The notes under the pieces were generated by a model, which was not told where the DNA came from, searched no databases, and was given only the letters and a program-made list of their open reading frames with translations. Positions 48,933 through 60,239 of a stretch of DNA of 64,000 nucleotides are shown here, in pieces. The position numbers were made by a program, and so were the translations under genes. The stretch covers positions 150,869,001-150,933,000 of the forward strand of contig NC_133026.1 in the NCBI RefSeq assembly GCF_048771995.1. The letters run 5' to 3'. This stretch comes from Taeniopygia guttata. Lineage: Eukaryota > Chordata > Aves > Passeriformes > Estrildidae. How positions within the stretch are numbered: the stretch's first letter is position 1; each line of letters begins with the position of its first letter.

Positions 48933-49159
48933 GTCTGGGCTCGGCGGCGCGGGATTGGTGCGCTCAACGTTGGCCCCAGAGTTGAGTTGGGGTTGGGCTC
49001 CGGCCACGGCCCCGCGGAGCCGCCGACGCATTTTCGGTGGCGCGGGAAGGAGGTTCGGCTCAGCCCAGAGGGTTTGGTGCCGGGAGGGAGGAGAGGGCGC
49101 GGAGGGAGGAGGGGGAGAGGGTGGAAATGGTCAAGAAAGTCAAAAAATCTAAAAATAAA
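48933..49159 (+). pseudogene. C8orf82 terminal-exon copy 11
   Basis: CTCGG junction combined with the GGTTTGGTGCCGGG variant of copies 2 and 4, a mosaic of two subtypes. AATAAA at 49154. Confidence 0.92.
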
Positions 49160-49739
49160 TGAAAAAATATCCAAAAAACCTAAAAAATCCCTATAAAAAT
49201 CCAAAAAAACCCCCATAAAAATCACAAAAAAATGAAAAAAAACCCCCAAAAAACCCCATAAAAATCGCCAAAAAATCCCAAAAATAAAAAAAATTTTAAA
49301 AAATCCCAAAAAATCCCAAAAAAACCCAAAAAACCCCAAAAAAGCCAAAAAACCCCCCAAAAAAACCCATAACAATCCAAAAAAATAAAAAAAAATCAGA
49401 AAAATCTCAAAAAAACACCCAAAAAACCCCATAACTATCGAAAAAAATCCCCAAAAATCCCAAAAATAAAAAAAATCCAAAAAATAAAAAAAGAACCAAA
49501 AAACCCATAAAAATCCAAAAAAAACCCATCGAAATCCCAAAAAAACCCGAAAAAACCCAAAGAAAGCCCCAAAAAAACCACCAAAAAATCCCAAAACCCC
49601 CCCCAAAAAAATCCCGAAAAAAACCCTATAAAAATTCCAAAAAAATCCCAAAAAATCCCAAAAAGCACCAAGAAACCCAAAAAATCCCCAAAAATCCCAA
49701 AAAACACCCATAAAAAACCATTGGAAAACTCCCAAAAAA

Positions 49740-49985
49740 CATCACAAAAACGTCACAAAAACCCAAGGAAAAACCACAAAAAATGACTGGAAAACTCAAA
49801 GAAAACCATCAGAAATGCCAAAAAACCCCAAAAAATTACAGGAAAACCCAAAAAAAACCCCATAAGAAATGCCAGAAACAGCCCAAAGAAGGCCCCAAAA
49901 TCCCGAAATTGACACTGAAAAAAACCCAAAGAATCCCCCAAATAAAACCCAGAAAACACTACAAAAACTCTGCATAAACCACAAA
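49740..49985. repeat. Dispersed ~250-bp spacer element, copy A
   Basis: A less repetitive block carries CATCACAAAAACGTCACAAA, CCCAAGGAAAAACCAC, GAAATTGACACTGAAAAAAA and CTCTGCATAAACCACAAA. It recurs at 59440 and 60055, and fragments occur at about 39452 (CTCCACATAAACCAC) and in C8orf82 intron 2. I do not recognise it as a known transposon, and it has no coding potential. Confidence 0.7.
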
Positions 49986-50632
49986 AAAACCCCAAAAAAA
50001 CCCCAAAAAAATCCAAAAAAATCCCCAAAAATCCAAAAAATCAAAAAAATCCAAAAAACCCAAAAAACCCCATAAAAATCCCAAAAAAACCCAAAAAAGC
50101 CCCAAAAAACCACCAAAAAATCCCAAAAAACCCCTAAAAAATTTCCCAAAAAACCCAACCCCCCCCAAAAAAATCCCGAAAAAAACCCCATAAAAATCCC
50201 AAAAATCCCAAAAATCCAAAAAACCCAAAAAATAAAAAAAGAACCAAAAAACCCATAAAAATCCAAAAAAACCCCAAAAAAATCCCAAAGAAACCCCAAA
50301 AAACCCCAAAAAACCCCTAAAAATTTTCCCAAAAAACCCAAACCCCCCCCAAAAAAAATCTTGAAAAAAAACCCATAAAAATCCCAAAAAATCCCAAAAA
50401 ACACATGAAAATCCCAAAAAAATCCCAATAAAATTGCAAAACATCCCAAAAATTCCCGAAAAAATCCCAAAAACCCCCAAAAATCCCCCCAAAAAAACAA
50501 ACAAAAACCTTAAAAAACAAAATAAAAAGAAACCCAAAAAAACCCCCAAAAACCCCAAAAATCAAAAGAAAAACAATCCCAAAAAAACCCCCAAAAAATC
50601 CCCAAAAATCCCAAAACAACCCCAAAAATCCC

Positions 50633-50873
50633 GTCTGGGCTGGGCGGCGCGGGATTGGTGCGCTCAACGTTGGCCCCAGAGTTGAGTTGGGGTTGGGCTC
50701 CGGCCACGGCCCCGCGGAGCCGCCGACGCATTTTCGGTGGCGCGGGAAGGAGGTTCGGCTCAGCCCAGAGGGTTTGGTGGCCGGGAGGGAGGAGAGGGCG
50801 CGCAGGGAGGAGGGGAGAGAGGGGGAAAATTTGAGTGGAAATAGTTAAAAAACCCAAAAAATCCACAAATAAA
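50633..50873 (+). pseudogene. C8orf82 terminal-exon copy 12
   Basis: CTGGG junction type. The tail GAGTGGAAATAGTTAAAAA is shared with copies 15, 16 and 17. AATAAA at 50868. Confidence 0.92.
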
Positions 50874-51685
50874 TGAAAAAAAATTGAAAAAACCTAAAAA
50901 ATCTCAAAAAAAACCCATAAAAATCTCAAAAAAACCCATAAAAATCCCAAAAAAATGCCAAAAAACCCCAAAAAAACCCCATAAAAATCGCCAAAAAATC
51001 CCAAATATCAAAAAAATAAAAAAAATTTTAAAAACCCATAAAAATCCCATAAAAATCCCAAAAAAAATCCCAAAAAACCCATAAAAATATCCAAAAAAAC
51101 CCAAAAAACCCATAAAAATCCCAAAAAACAAAAAAAACCCATAGAAATCCCCAAAAAAACCCATTAAAATCCCAAAAAAATCCCAAAAAATCCCAAAAAT
51201 AAAAAAAATCAAAAAAAATCCAAAAAATCCCCAAAAACCCCCAAAAATCCAAAAAACCCCCCAAAAAACCCATAACAATCCAAAAAAATCAAAAAAATCA
51301 AAAATATCCCAAAAACACCCAAAAAACCCATAAAAATCCCCAAAAAAACCCATAAAAATCCAAATAAATCCCAAAAAATCCCAAAAATCAAAAAAATCCA
51401 AAAAATCCAAAAAACCCATAAAAACCCCAAAAAAATCCCAAAGAAACCCCAAAAAATCCCAAAATAACCCAAAAAATCCCAAAAAATCCCCAAAAAAACC
51501 AAAAAATCCCCCCCCAAAAAAACCAAAAAGCTTAAAAAACAAAATTAAAAGAAACCCAAAAAACCCACAAAAAAACCCAAAAATCAAAAGATAAACAATC
51601 CCCAAAAAAACCCCTAAAATCCCAAAAAACCCACCAAAAGATCCCAAAAAATCCAAAAAAATCCCAAAACACCCCCAAAAATCCC

Positions 51686-51914
51686 GTCTGGGCTGGGCGG
51701 CGCGGGATTGGTGCGCTCAACGTTGGCCCCAGAGTTGAGTTGGGGTTGGGCTCCGGCCACGGCCCCGCGGAGCCGCCGACGCATTTTCGGTGGCGCGGGA
51801 AGGAGGTTCGGCTCAGCCCAGAGGTTTTGGTGGCCGGGAGGGAGGAGAGGGCGCGGAGGGAGGAGGGGGGAGAGGGGGGAAATGGTCAAGAAAGTCAAAA
51901 AATCTAAAAATAAA
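51686..51914 (+). pseudogene. C8orf82 terminal-exon copy 13
   Basis: CTGGG junction, GAGGTTTTGGTGG form, GGTCAAGAAAGTC tail, AATAAA at 51909. Confidence 0.92.
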
Positions 51915-53346
51915 TGAAAAAAATTGAAAAAAACCTTAAAAAATCCAAAAAAAACCCAAAAAAAACCCATAAAAATCCCAAAAAACCACAAAAAAATCCC
52001 AAAAAAATGCAAAAAAATCCCAAAAACCCCCAAAAAACTCCAAAAAAATCAAAAAAATAAAAAAAACCCCCAAAAACCCCATAAAAATCCCAAAAAACCC
52101 CCAAAAAACCCCATAAAAATCCCAAAGAAACCCAAAAAAATCCAAAAAAATCCCAAAAATCCAAAAAATCCAAAAAATAAGAAAAGAACCAAAAAACCCA
52201 TAAAAATCCCAAAAAATCCCAAAAAAACCCATAAAAAAACCCAAAAATCCCAAAAAAATTCAAAAAAACCTAAAAGTATTTAAAAAATCACAAAGAAATA
52301 AAAAAATTTAAAAAAAAAACAAAAACCTTAAAAAAACCGCATAAAAATTCAAAAAAATCAAAAAAATCAAAAAAAAACCCCAAAAACCCATAAAAATCCC
52401 CAAAAAACCCCATAAAAATCCCAAAAAATCCCAAAAAACAAAAAAATCCAAAAAATCCAAAAAATCCAAAAAACCCAAAAAAACCCCAAAAATCCAAAAA
52501 ATAAAAAAAAACCAAAAAAACCCCATAAAAATCCTAAAAAAAATTCAAAAAATCCCAAAAAATCCCAAAAATCAAAAAAATCCAAAAAATAAAAAAAATC
52601 CCCAAAAAACCCATAAAAATCCTAAAAACCCCATAAAAATCCATAAAAATCCCAAAAAACCCCCAAAAATCCCAAAAAAATTCAAAAAAACCCCCAAAGT
52701 ATTAAAAAAATCACAAAGAAATCAAAAAAATTAAAAGAAAACCAAAAACTTTAAAAAACCCCCATAAAAATCAAAAAAAATCCAAAAAATCCCAAAAAAA
52801 CCCATAAAAATCCCCAAAAAAACCCATAAAAATCCAAAAAAATCCCAAAAAATCCCAAAAATCAAAAAAATCCAAAAATCAAAAAAATCCCCAATAAACC
52901 CATAAGAATCCCAAAAAAACCCATAAAAATCCCAAAAAAATGAAAAAAATCCCGAAAAAAACCCCAGAAAAATCCAAAAAAATCCCAAAAATAAAAAAAA
53001 TCCAAAAAATCAAAAAATCCCAAAAAAACCCATAAAAATCCCCAAAAACCCCAAAGAAACCCATAAAAATATCCCAAAAAACCCAAAAAAAGCCCACAAA
53101 AAACCGCCAAAAAATCCCAACCCCCCCCCAAAAAAATCCCGAAAAAAAACCCATAAAAATCCCAAAAAATCCCAAAAAAAATTCCAAAAAATCAAAAGAA
53201 AAAAATCCCAAAAAAAACCCATAAAAATCCCAAAAAACCCCATAAAAATCCCAAAAAACCCCAAAAAAACCCCAAAAAAACCCTAAAATCCCAAAAAAAA
53301 ACCACCAAAAAATCCCAAAAAATCCCAAAACAAGCCCAAAAATCCC

Positions 53347-53615
53347 GTCTGGGCTGGGCGGCGCGGGATTGGTGCGCTCAACGTTGGCCCCAGAGTTGAG
53401 TTGGGGTTGGGCTCCGGCCACGGCCCCGCGGAGCCGCCGACGCATTTTCGGTGGCGCGGGAAGGAGGTTCGGCTCAGCCCAGAGGGTTTGGTGGCCGGGA
53501 GGGAGGAGAGGGCGCGGAGGGAGGAGGGGCGGTGACGCCAAAAAAATTGGAGTGGAAACAGCCGTTCGTTAAATTCTGGTGTTAATTAATTATTGAGTCG
53601 GTTTTGGTTGAACTG
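53347..53615 (+). pseudogene. C8orf82 terminal-exon copy 14
   Basis: CTGGG junction with the CCGTTCGTTAAATTC / GGTTTTGGTTGAACTGCC tail of copies 8 and 9 and no AATAAA. Confidence 0.92.
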
Positions 53616-54906
53616 CCAAAAATCGCCACCAAAAGATCCCAAAAAACCCCCGAAAAAACCCTAAAAAAAGGCCAAAAAATCCCCAAGAAACCAAAGAAAA
53701 CCCCAAAAAATCCCCCCCCAAAAAATCCAAAAAAATCCCAAAAAAATCCCAAAAAAAATGCAAAAAACCCAAAAAAATCCCAAAAAACCCAAAAAAATCC
53801 CAAAAAAACGCAAAGAAATCCCAAAAAAAAACCCCAGAAAAATCCAAAAAAATCCCCAAAAATCCCAAAAATCAAAAAAATAAAAAAAATCAAAAAAATC
53901 CCCAAAAAACCCATAAAAATCCAAAAAAAAATCCCAAAAAACCCCAAAAAACCCATAAAAATATCCAAAAAAACCCAAAAAACCCATAAAAATCCCAAAA
54001 AACCAAAAAAAACCATAGAAATCCCCAAAAAAACCCATTAAAATCCCAAAAAAATCCCAAAAAATCCCAAAAATAAAAAAAATCAAAAAAAATCCAAAAA
54101 ATCCAAAAAATCCCCAAAAAAACCCCATAAAAATCCCAAAAAACCCCAAAAAAATCCCAAAGAAACTCCAAAAAACCCCAAAAAACCCACCAAAAAATCC
54201 CAAACCCCCCCCCAAAAAAATCCCGAAAAAAACCCCATAAAAATCCAAAAAAATCCAAAAAAACCGCCAAAAAATCCCAAAAAATCCCAAAAATCAAAAA
54301 AATCCAAAAAATCCAAAAAACCCAAAATATCTCCTAAAAATCCCCAAAAATCCCATAAAAATCAGAAAAAAATCCCAAAAAATCTCAAAAAACAAAAAAA
54401 TCAAAAAAATCAAAAAAAAACCCCAAAAAACACATAAAAATCCCAAAAAAACCCCATAAAAATCCCAAAAAAACCCCATAAAAATCAAAAAAAATCCCCA
54501 AAAATTCCAAAAATAAAAAAAATCCAAAATATCAAAAAAGCCCCCAGAAAACCCATAAAAATCCCAAAAAAACCCAAAAAATCCCAAAAAATCCCCAAAA
54601 ATCCCAAAAATCAAAAAAATCCAAAAAATCCAAAAAACCCATAAAAACCCCAAAAAAATCCCAAAGAAACCCCAAAAAATCCCAAAATAACCCAAAAAAT
54701 CCCAAAAAATCCCCAAAAAAACCAAAAAATCCCCCCCCCAAAAAACCAAAAAGCTTAAAAAACAAAATTAAAAGAAACCCAAAAAACCCACAAAAAAACC
54801 CAAAAATCAAAAGATAAACAATCCCCAAAAAAACCCCTAAAATCCCAAAAAACCCACCAAAAGATCCCAAAAAACCCAAAAAATCCCAAAAAACCCCAAA
54901 AATCCC

Positions 54907-55148
54907 GTCTGGGCTGGGCGGCGCGGGATTGGTGCGCTCAACGTTGGCCCCAGAGTTGAGTTGGGGTTGGGCTCCGGCCACGGCCCCGCGGAGCCGCCGA
55001 CGCATTTTCGGTGGCGCGGGAAGGAGGTTCGGCTCAGCCCAGAGGGTTTGGTGGCCGGGAGGGAGGAGAGGGCGCGGAGGGAGGAGGGAGGGGAGGGTGG
55101 AAAATTAGAGTGGAAATAGTTAAAAAACCCAAAAAATCCACAAATAAA
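54907..55148 (+). pseudogene. C8orf82 terminal-exon copy 15
   Basis: CTGGG junction, tail GTGGAAATAGTTAAAAAAC, AATAAA at 55143. The 400-bp spacer before it is nearly the same as that before copy 13 (AAAAGCTTAAAAAACAAAAT and AAAAGATAAACAATCC), indicating a duplication larger than one unit. Confidence 0.92.
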
Positions 55149-55996
55149 TGAAAAAAATTGGAAAAAACCAAAAAAATCTCAAAAAAACCCCATAAAAATC
55201 TCAAAAAACTGCCAAAAAATCCCAAAAAAACCCCATAAAAATCGCCAAAAAATCCCAAAAATAAATACAATCCAAAAAATCCAAAAAACCCCAAAAATCC
55301 CCTAAAAATAAAAAAAATCCCCATAAAAAACCCAAAAAATCCAAAAAAACCAAAAAAACCCATAAAAATATCCAAAAAAACCCATAAAAATCCAAAAAAT
55401 CCCAAAAAATCCCAAAAATAAAAAAATTCCAAAAACTCAAAAAAACCCCCATAAAACCCATAAAAATCAAAAAAAAACCCCAAAAACCCATAAAAATCCA
55501 AAAAAAAACCCCAAAAAAACCCAAAAGTATTAAAAAAATCACAAAGAAATCAAAAAAATTTAAAAAACCCAAAAACCTTAAAAAATCCCCATAAAAATTT
55601 TTAAAAATCCAAAAAATCCAAAAAAAACCCCCAAAAACCAAAAAAATCCCCAAAAAAACCCAAAAAACCCCCAAAAAATCCCAAAATCCCAAAAAATCCA
55701 AAAAATAAAAAAAGAACCAAAAAAACCCAAAAAATCCCAAAAAAACCCAAAAAAATCCCAAAGAAACCCCAAAAAAACCCGAAAAAATCCCAAAAAACCC
55801 CAAAAAACCCAAAAAATCCCCCCAAAAACCAAACAAAAACCTTAAAAAACAAAATAAAAAGAAACCCAAAATACGCCCAAAAAAACCCAAAAATCAAAAG
55901 AAAAACAATCCCAAAAAAACCCATAAAAATCCCCTAAAATCCCCAAAAAACCCACCAAAAGATCCCCAAAAATCCCAAAACAAGCCCAAAAATCCC

Positions 55997-56239
55997 GTCT
56001 GGGCTGGGCGGCGCGGGATTGGTGCGCTCAACGTTGGCCCCAGAGTTGAGTTGGGGTTGGGCTCCGGCCACGGCCCCGCGGAGCCGCCGACGCATTTTCG
56101 GTGGCGCGGGAAGGAGGTTCGGCTCAGCCCAGAGGTTTTGGTGGCCGGGAGGGAGGAGAGGGCGCGGAGGGAGGAGGGGGGAGAGGAGGGGGGAAATTGG
56201 AGTGGAAATAGTTAAAAACCCAAAAAATCCACAAATAAA
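55997..56239 (+). pseudogene. C8orf82 terminal-exon copy 16
   Basis: CTGGG junction, GAGGTTTTGGTGG form, tail GTGGAAATAGTTAAAAACC, AATAAA at 56234. Confidence 0.92.
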
Positions 56240-56990
56240 TGAAAAAAATTGAAAAAAACCTAAAAAATCTCAAAAAATCCATAAAAATCTCAAAAAACTG
56301 CCAAAAAATACCGGAAAAAAACCCCATAAAAATCCTAAAAAATCCCCAAAAAATTAAAAAAATCCAAAAACATTTTAAAAAGTCCAAAAAATCCCAAAAA
56401 ATCCCAAAAAACCCATAAAAATCCCCAAAAAAATCCATAAAAATCCAAAAAAATCCCAAAAATAAAAAGAAATCCAAAAAAATTTAAAAAATCCAAAAAC
56501 CCCAAAAAATCCCAAAAAAACCCATAAAAATCCAAATAAATCCCAAAAAATCCCAAAAAATCCCAAAAATCCAGAAAAATTTTAAAAATCAAAAAAACCC
56601 CAAAGAAATCCGTAAAAATCCCAAAAAAATCCCATAAAAATCCAAAAAAATCCCAAAAATCAAAAAAATCCAAAAACTCAAAAAAACCCGAAAAAAACCC
56701 AAAAAAATCCCAAAAAATCCCAAAAAATCCCCAAAAAATCCCCATAAAATCCCAAAATCAAAAAAATCCAAAAAATAAAAAAAACATCCCAAAAAACCCC
56801 AAAAATCCCAAAAAACCCAAAAAAATACCAAAAAATCCCAAAAAAACCCAAGAAATCCCCCCAAAACACAAACAAAAACCTTAAAAAACAAAATAAAAAG
56901 AAACCCAAAAAAACCCCCCAAAAAACCCCTAAAATCCCAAAAAAACCACCAAAAGTTCCCCAAAAAATCCCAAAAAACCCCAAAAATCCC

Positions 56991-57246
56991 GTCTGGGCTC
57001 GGCGGCGCGGGATTGGTGCGCTCAACGTTGGCCCCAGAGTTGAGTTGGGGTTGGGCTCCGGCCACGGCCCCGCGGAGCCGCCGACGCATTTTCGGTGGCG
57101 CGGGAAGGAGGTTCGGCTCAGCCCAGAGGTTTTGGTGGCCGGGAGGGAGGAGAGGGCGCGCAGGGAGGAGGGGGGACAGGAGGGACGGTGACGCCGAAAA
57201 AATTGGAGTGGAAATAGTTAAAAAACGCAAAAAATCCACAAATAAA
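56991..57246 (+). pseudogene. C8orf82 terminal-exon copy 17 (last)
   Basis: CTCGG junction, GTGACGCCGAAAAAATTGG followed by GTGGAAATAGTTAAAAAAC, AATAAA at 57241. No further exon copy occurs to the right, although A/C spacer words continue for 3 kb. Confidence 0.92.
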
Positions 57247-59439
57247 TGAAAAAAATTGAAAAAAAACTTTAAAAATCCCCAAAAAAACCAAAAAACCACA
57301 AAAAATCTCAAAAAACCCAAAAAATTGCAAAAAAACCCAAAAAAATCCCCAAAAAAACCCCAAAAAACCCCCAAAATCCCAAAAAATTAAAAAAAAACCC
57401 CAAAAGTATTAAAAAAAACAGAAAAAAATTTAAAAAAATTTTTAAAAACCCCAAAAACATTAAAAACCCCCATAAAAATCCCCCAAAAAGCCATAAAAAT
57501 CAAAGAAATCCAAGAAATCCCAAAAAATCCCAAGAAAACCCATAAAAATCCCTAAAAAACCCCATAAAAATCCAAAAACATCCCAAAAAATCCCAAAAAT
57601 CCAAAAAAAACCCCAAAAAACCATAAAAATCCAAATAAATCCCAAAAAATCCCAAAAATCAAAAAAATAAAAAAAATAAAAAAAACCCAAAAAACCCATA
57701 AAAATTCCAAAAAAACCCAAAAAAATCCCAAAAAAAACCCCAAAAACCCCAAAAGTATTAAAAAATCACAAAGAAATAAAAAAAAAAATTTAAAAACCCA
57801 AAAACCTTAAAAAAACCCATAAAAATGAAAAAAATCCAAAAAATCAAAAAAAACCCCCCCAAAAAACCCATAAAAATCCCCAAAAAAACCCATAAAAATC
57901 CCAAAATTCAAAAAAATTTCAAAAAATCAAAAAAAAAACCCCAAAAAAACCATAAAAATCCCAAAAAACCCAAAAAAAATCCCAAAGAAACCCCAAAAAA
58001 CCCCAAAAAAATCCCAAAAAAACCCATAAAAATCCCAAAAAAACCCAAAAAATCCCAAAAAAATAAAAAAAAAACCCAAAAAATCCCCCAAAAAAACAAA
58101 GAAAAACCTTTAAAAATAAAAGAAAAAGAAACCCAAAATACGCCCAAAAAAACCCAAAAATCAAAAGAAAAACAATCCCAAAAAAACTTATAAAAATCCC
58201 ATAAAATCCCAAAAAAAACACCAAAAGATCCCCAAAAAATCCAAAAAAACCCCAAAACCCCATAAAAATTTAAAAAAATCAAAAAAATCCAAAAAATCCA
58301 AAAAAACACCCAAAAAACCATAAAAATCCCCAAAAAACCCCATAAAAATCCAAAAAAACCCCAAAAAATCCCAAAAATCAAAAAAATCCAAAAAACCAAA
58401 AAAATCCCAAAAAAACCCATAAAAATCCCAAAAAAAACCCATAAAAATCAAAAAAAAATCCCAAAAATCAAAAAAATCAAAAAAACCCCAAAAAAACCCA
58501 AATGTATTTAAAAAATCACAAAGGAATCAAAAATATTTAAAAAACCCAACAACGTTAAAAAAAACCATAAAAATAAAAAAAAATCCAAAAAAACCCCAGA
58601 AAACCCATAAAAATCCCAAAAAAAATCCAAAAAATCCCAAAAAAACCCATAAAAATCCCAAAAAAATGCCAAAAACCAAAAAAAATCCCCAAAAAAACCA
58701 AAAAATCCCCAAAAATCCAAAAAAATTCCAAAAAAATCAAAAAAAACCCCAAAAAACCCAAAAAAATTAAAAAAAAATCAAAAAAATCCCAAAAAAAACC
58801 AAAAAACCCATAAAAATACCCAAAAAACCCCATAAAAATCCCAAAAAATCAAAAAAAAATCCCAAAGAAACCCCAAAAAAACCCCAAAAAAATCCCAAAA
58901 GAACCCTAAAATCCCAAAAAATCCCAAAAATCCAAAAAATCCAAAAAATAAAAAAAGAACCAAAAACCCCAAAAAAATCCCAAAAAAACCCAAAAAAATC
59001 CCAAAGAAACCCCAAAAAAACCCAAAAAAATCCCAAAAAATCAAAAAAAACCCCAAAAAATCCCCCCAAAAAACAAAGAAAAACCTTTAAAAATAAAAGA
59101 AAAAGAAACCCAAAAAAACCCCCAAAAAAACCCCCAAAAAAACGCAAAAAATCCCAAAAATCCAAAAAATCCAAAAAATCCAAAAACCCCATAAAAATCC
59201 CCAAAAAATCCCAATAAAATCGCAAAACATCCCAAAAAGCCCCCCAAAAAATCCCAAAAAATCAAAAGAAAAAAAACCAAAAAACAACCCATAAAAATCC
59301 AAAAAAACCCCAAGAAAAACCCCCAAAAATCACAACAAAAAATCAAAAACTCCTAAAAATCCCCCAAAAAAACAAAAAAAAATCCTCAAAAACCCCATAA
59401 AAATCAAAAAAAACCCACCAAAAAATCCCCCCAAAAAAC

Positions 59440-59650
59440 CCTGAAAACCAATGGAAAACTCCCAAAAAGCACCACAGAAACGTCACAAAATCCCAAGGAA
59501 AAATTCAAAAAACGACTGAAAAACCCACAAAACAATGTAAGAAATGCCAAAAAAACCCCAAAATTGACACTGAAAAAACCCCAAAGAAGCCCCAAAAAGC
59601 CCCCAGAAAACGCCACAGAACTCCGCATAAACCACAAAAAAACAGCAAAA
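59440..59650. repeat. Dispersed ~250-bp spacer element, copy B
   Basis: Matches copy A through GCACCACAGAAACGTCACAA, TCCCAAGGAAAAATTC, AAATTGACACTGAAAAAACC and CTCCGCATAAACCACAAA. Confidence 0.7.
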
Positions 59651-60054
59651 AAACACCCAAAAAAACCCCAAAAATCCCAAAAAAACCCCAAAATCAATAG
59701 AAAAACAATCCCAAAAAATCCCAAAAAATCCCAAAAAAACCCCAAAAATCAAAAAAAACCCCAAAAAACCCCCATAAATATCCCCCAAAAAAACCCAAAA
59801 AATCCCTAAAAAACCCCATAAAAATCCCAAAAAAACCCGCAAAGAAACCCCCCCAAAAAAACCCAAAAAAATCCCAAAAAAACCCCCATAAAAATCCCAA
59901 AAAACCTCCAAAAAATAAAAAACCCTAATAAATAAAATAAAAAAACCCAAAAAAACCTCCAAAAATCCACAAAAAAAACGAAAAAATCCAAAAAGCACCA
60001 AGAAACCCAAAAATTCCCCCCCCCAAAAAAATCCTAAAAAACGCAAAAAATCCC

Positions 60055-60230
60055 AAAAAACAATTGGAAAACTTCAAAAAAAACGCCACAAAAATGTCAC
60101 AAAAACCCAAGGAAAAACCCAAAAAAATGCCCGGAAAACCCACAAAAAGCCCATAAGAAATGCCCAAAAACACCCCAAAAAATCCCAAAAATCCCCAAAT
60201 AGACACTAAAAAAACCCCAAAAACCATCGG
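60055..60230. repeat. Dispersed spacer element, copy C, at the array end
   Basis: Contains AACGCCACAAAAATGTCACA, CCCAAGGAAAAACCC, AGCCCATAAGAAATGCCC and ATAGACACTAAAAAAACC. It is the last A/C-rich sequence before the composition flips at 60240. Confidence 0.65.
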
Positions 60231-60239
60231 AAATCCCAA

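Larger units (their letters stand above)
37292..60230 (+). repeat. 23-kb array of C8orf82 terminal-exon copies in A/C-rich spacer
   Basis: The array consists of 17 CpG-rich blocks of about 230-280 bp (3' part of C8orf82 exon 3 plus 3' UTR), spaced 853-1,700 bp, in the same orientation as the gene. They are separated by CCCATAAAAATCCCAAAAA-type sequence almost lacking G. The blocks are nearly identical to each other, while spacers vary in length. Conserved spacer words precede most blocks: ACCTTAAAAAACAAAATAAA with AAGAAACCC, ATCAAAAGAAAAACAATCCC, and CACCAAAAGATCCCCAAA. The last block ends at 57246; A/C spacer with further copies of these words continues to about 60230. Confidence 0.93.

Noticed and set aside
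37914-57246. The 17 blocks as a CRISPR-like or multigene array
   Set aside because: Regular repeats with spacers superficially resemble an array, but blocks are over 200 bp, clearly derived from a eukaryotic exon, and spacers are low-complexity.
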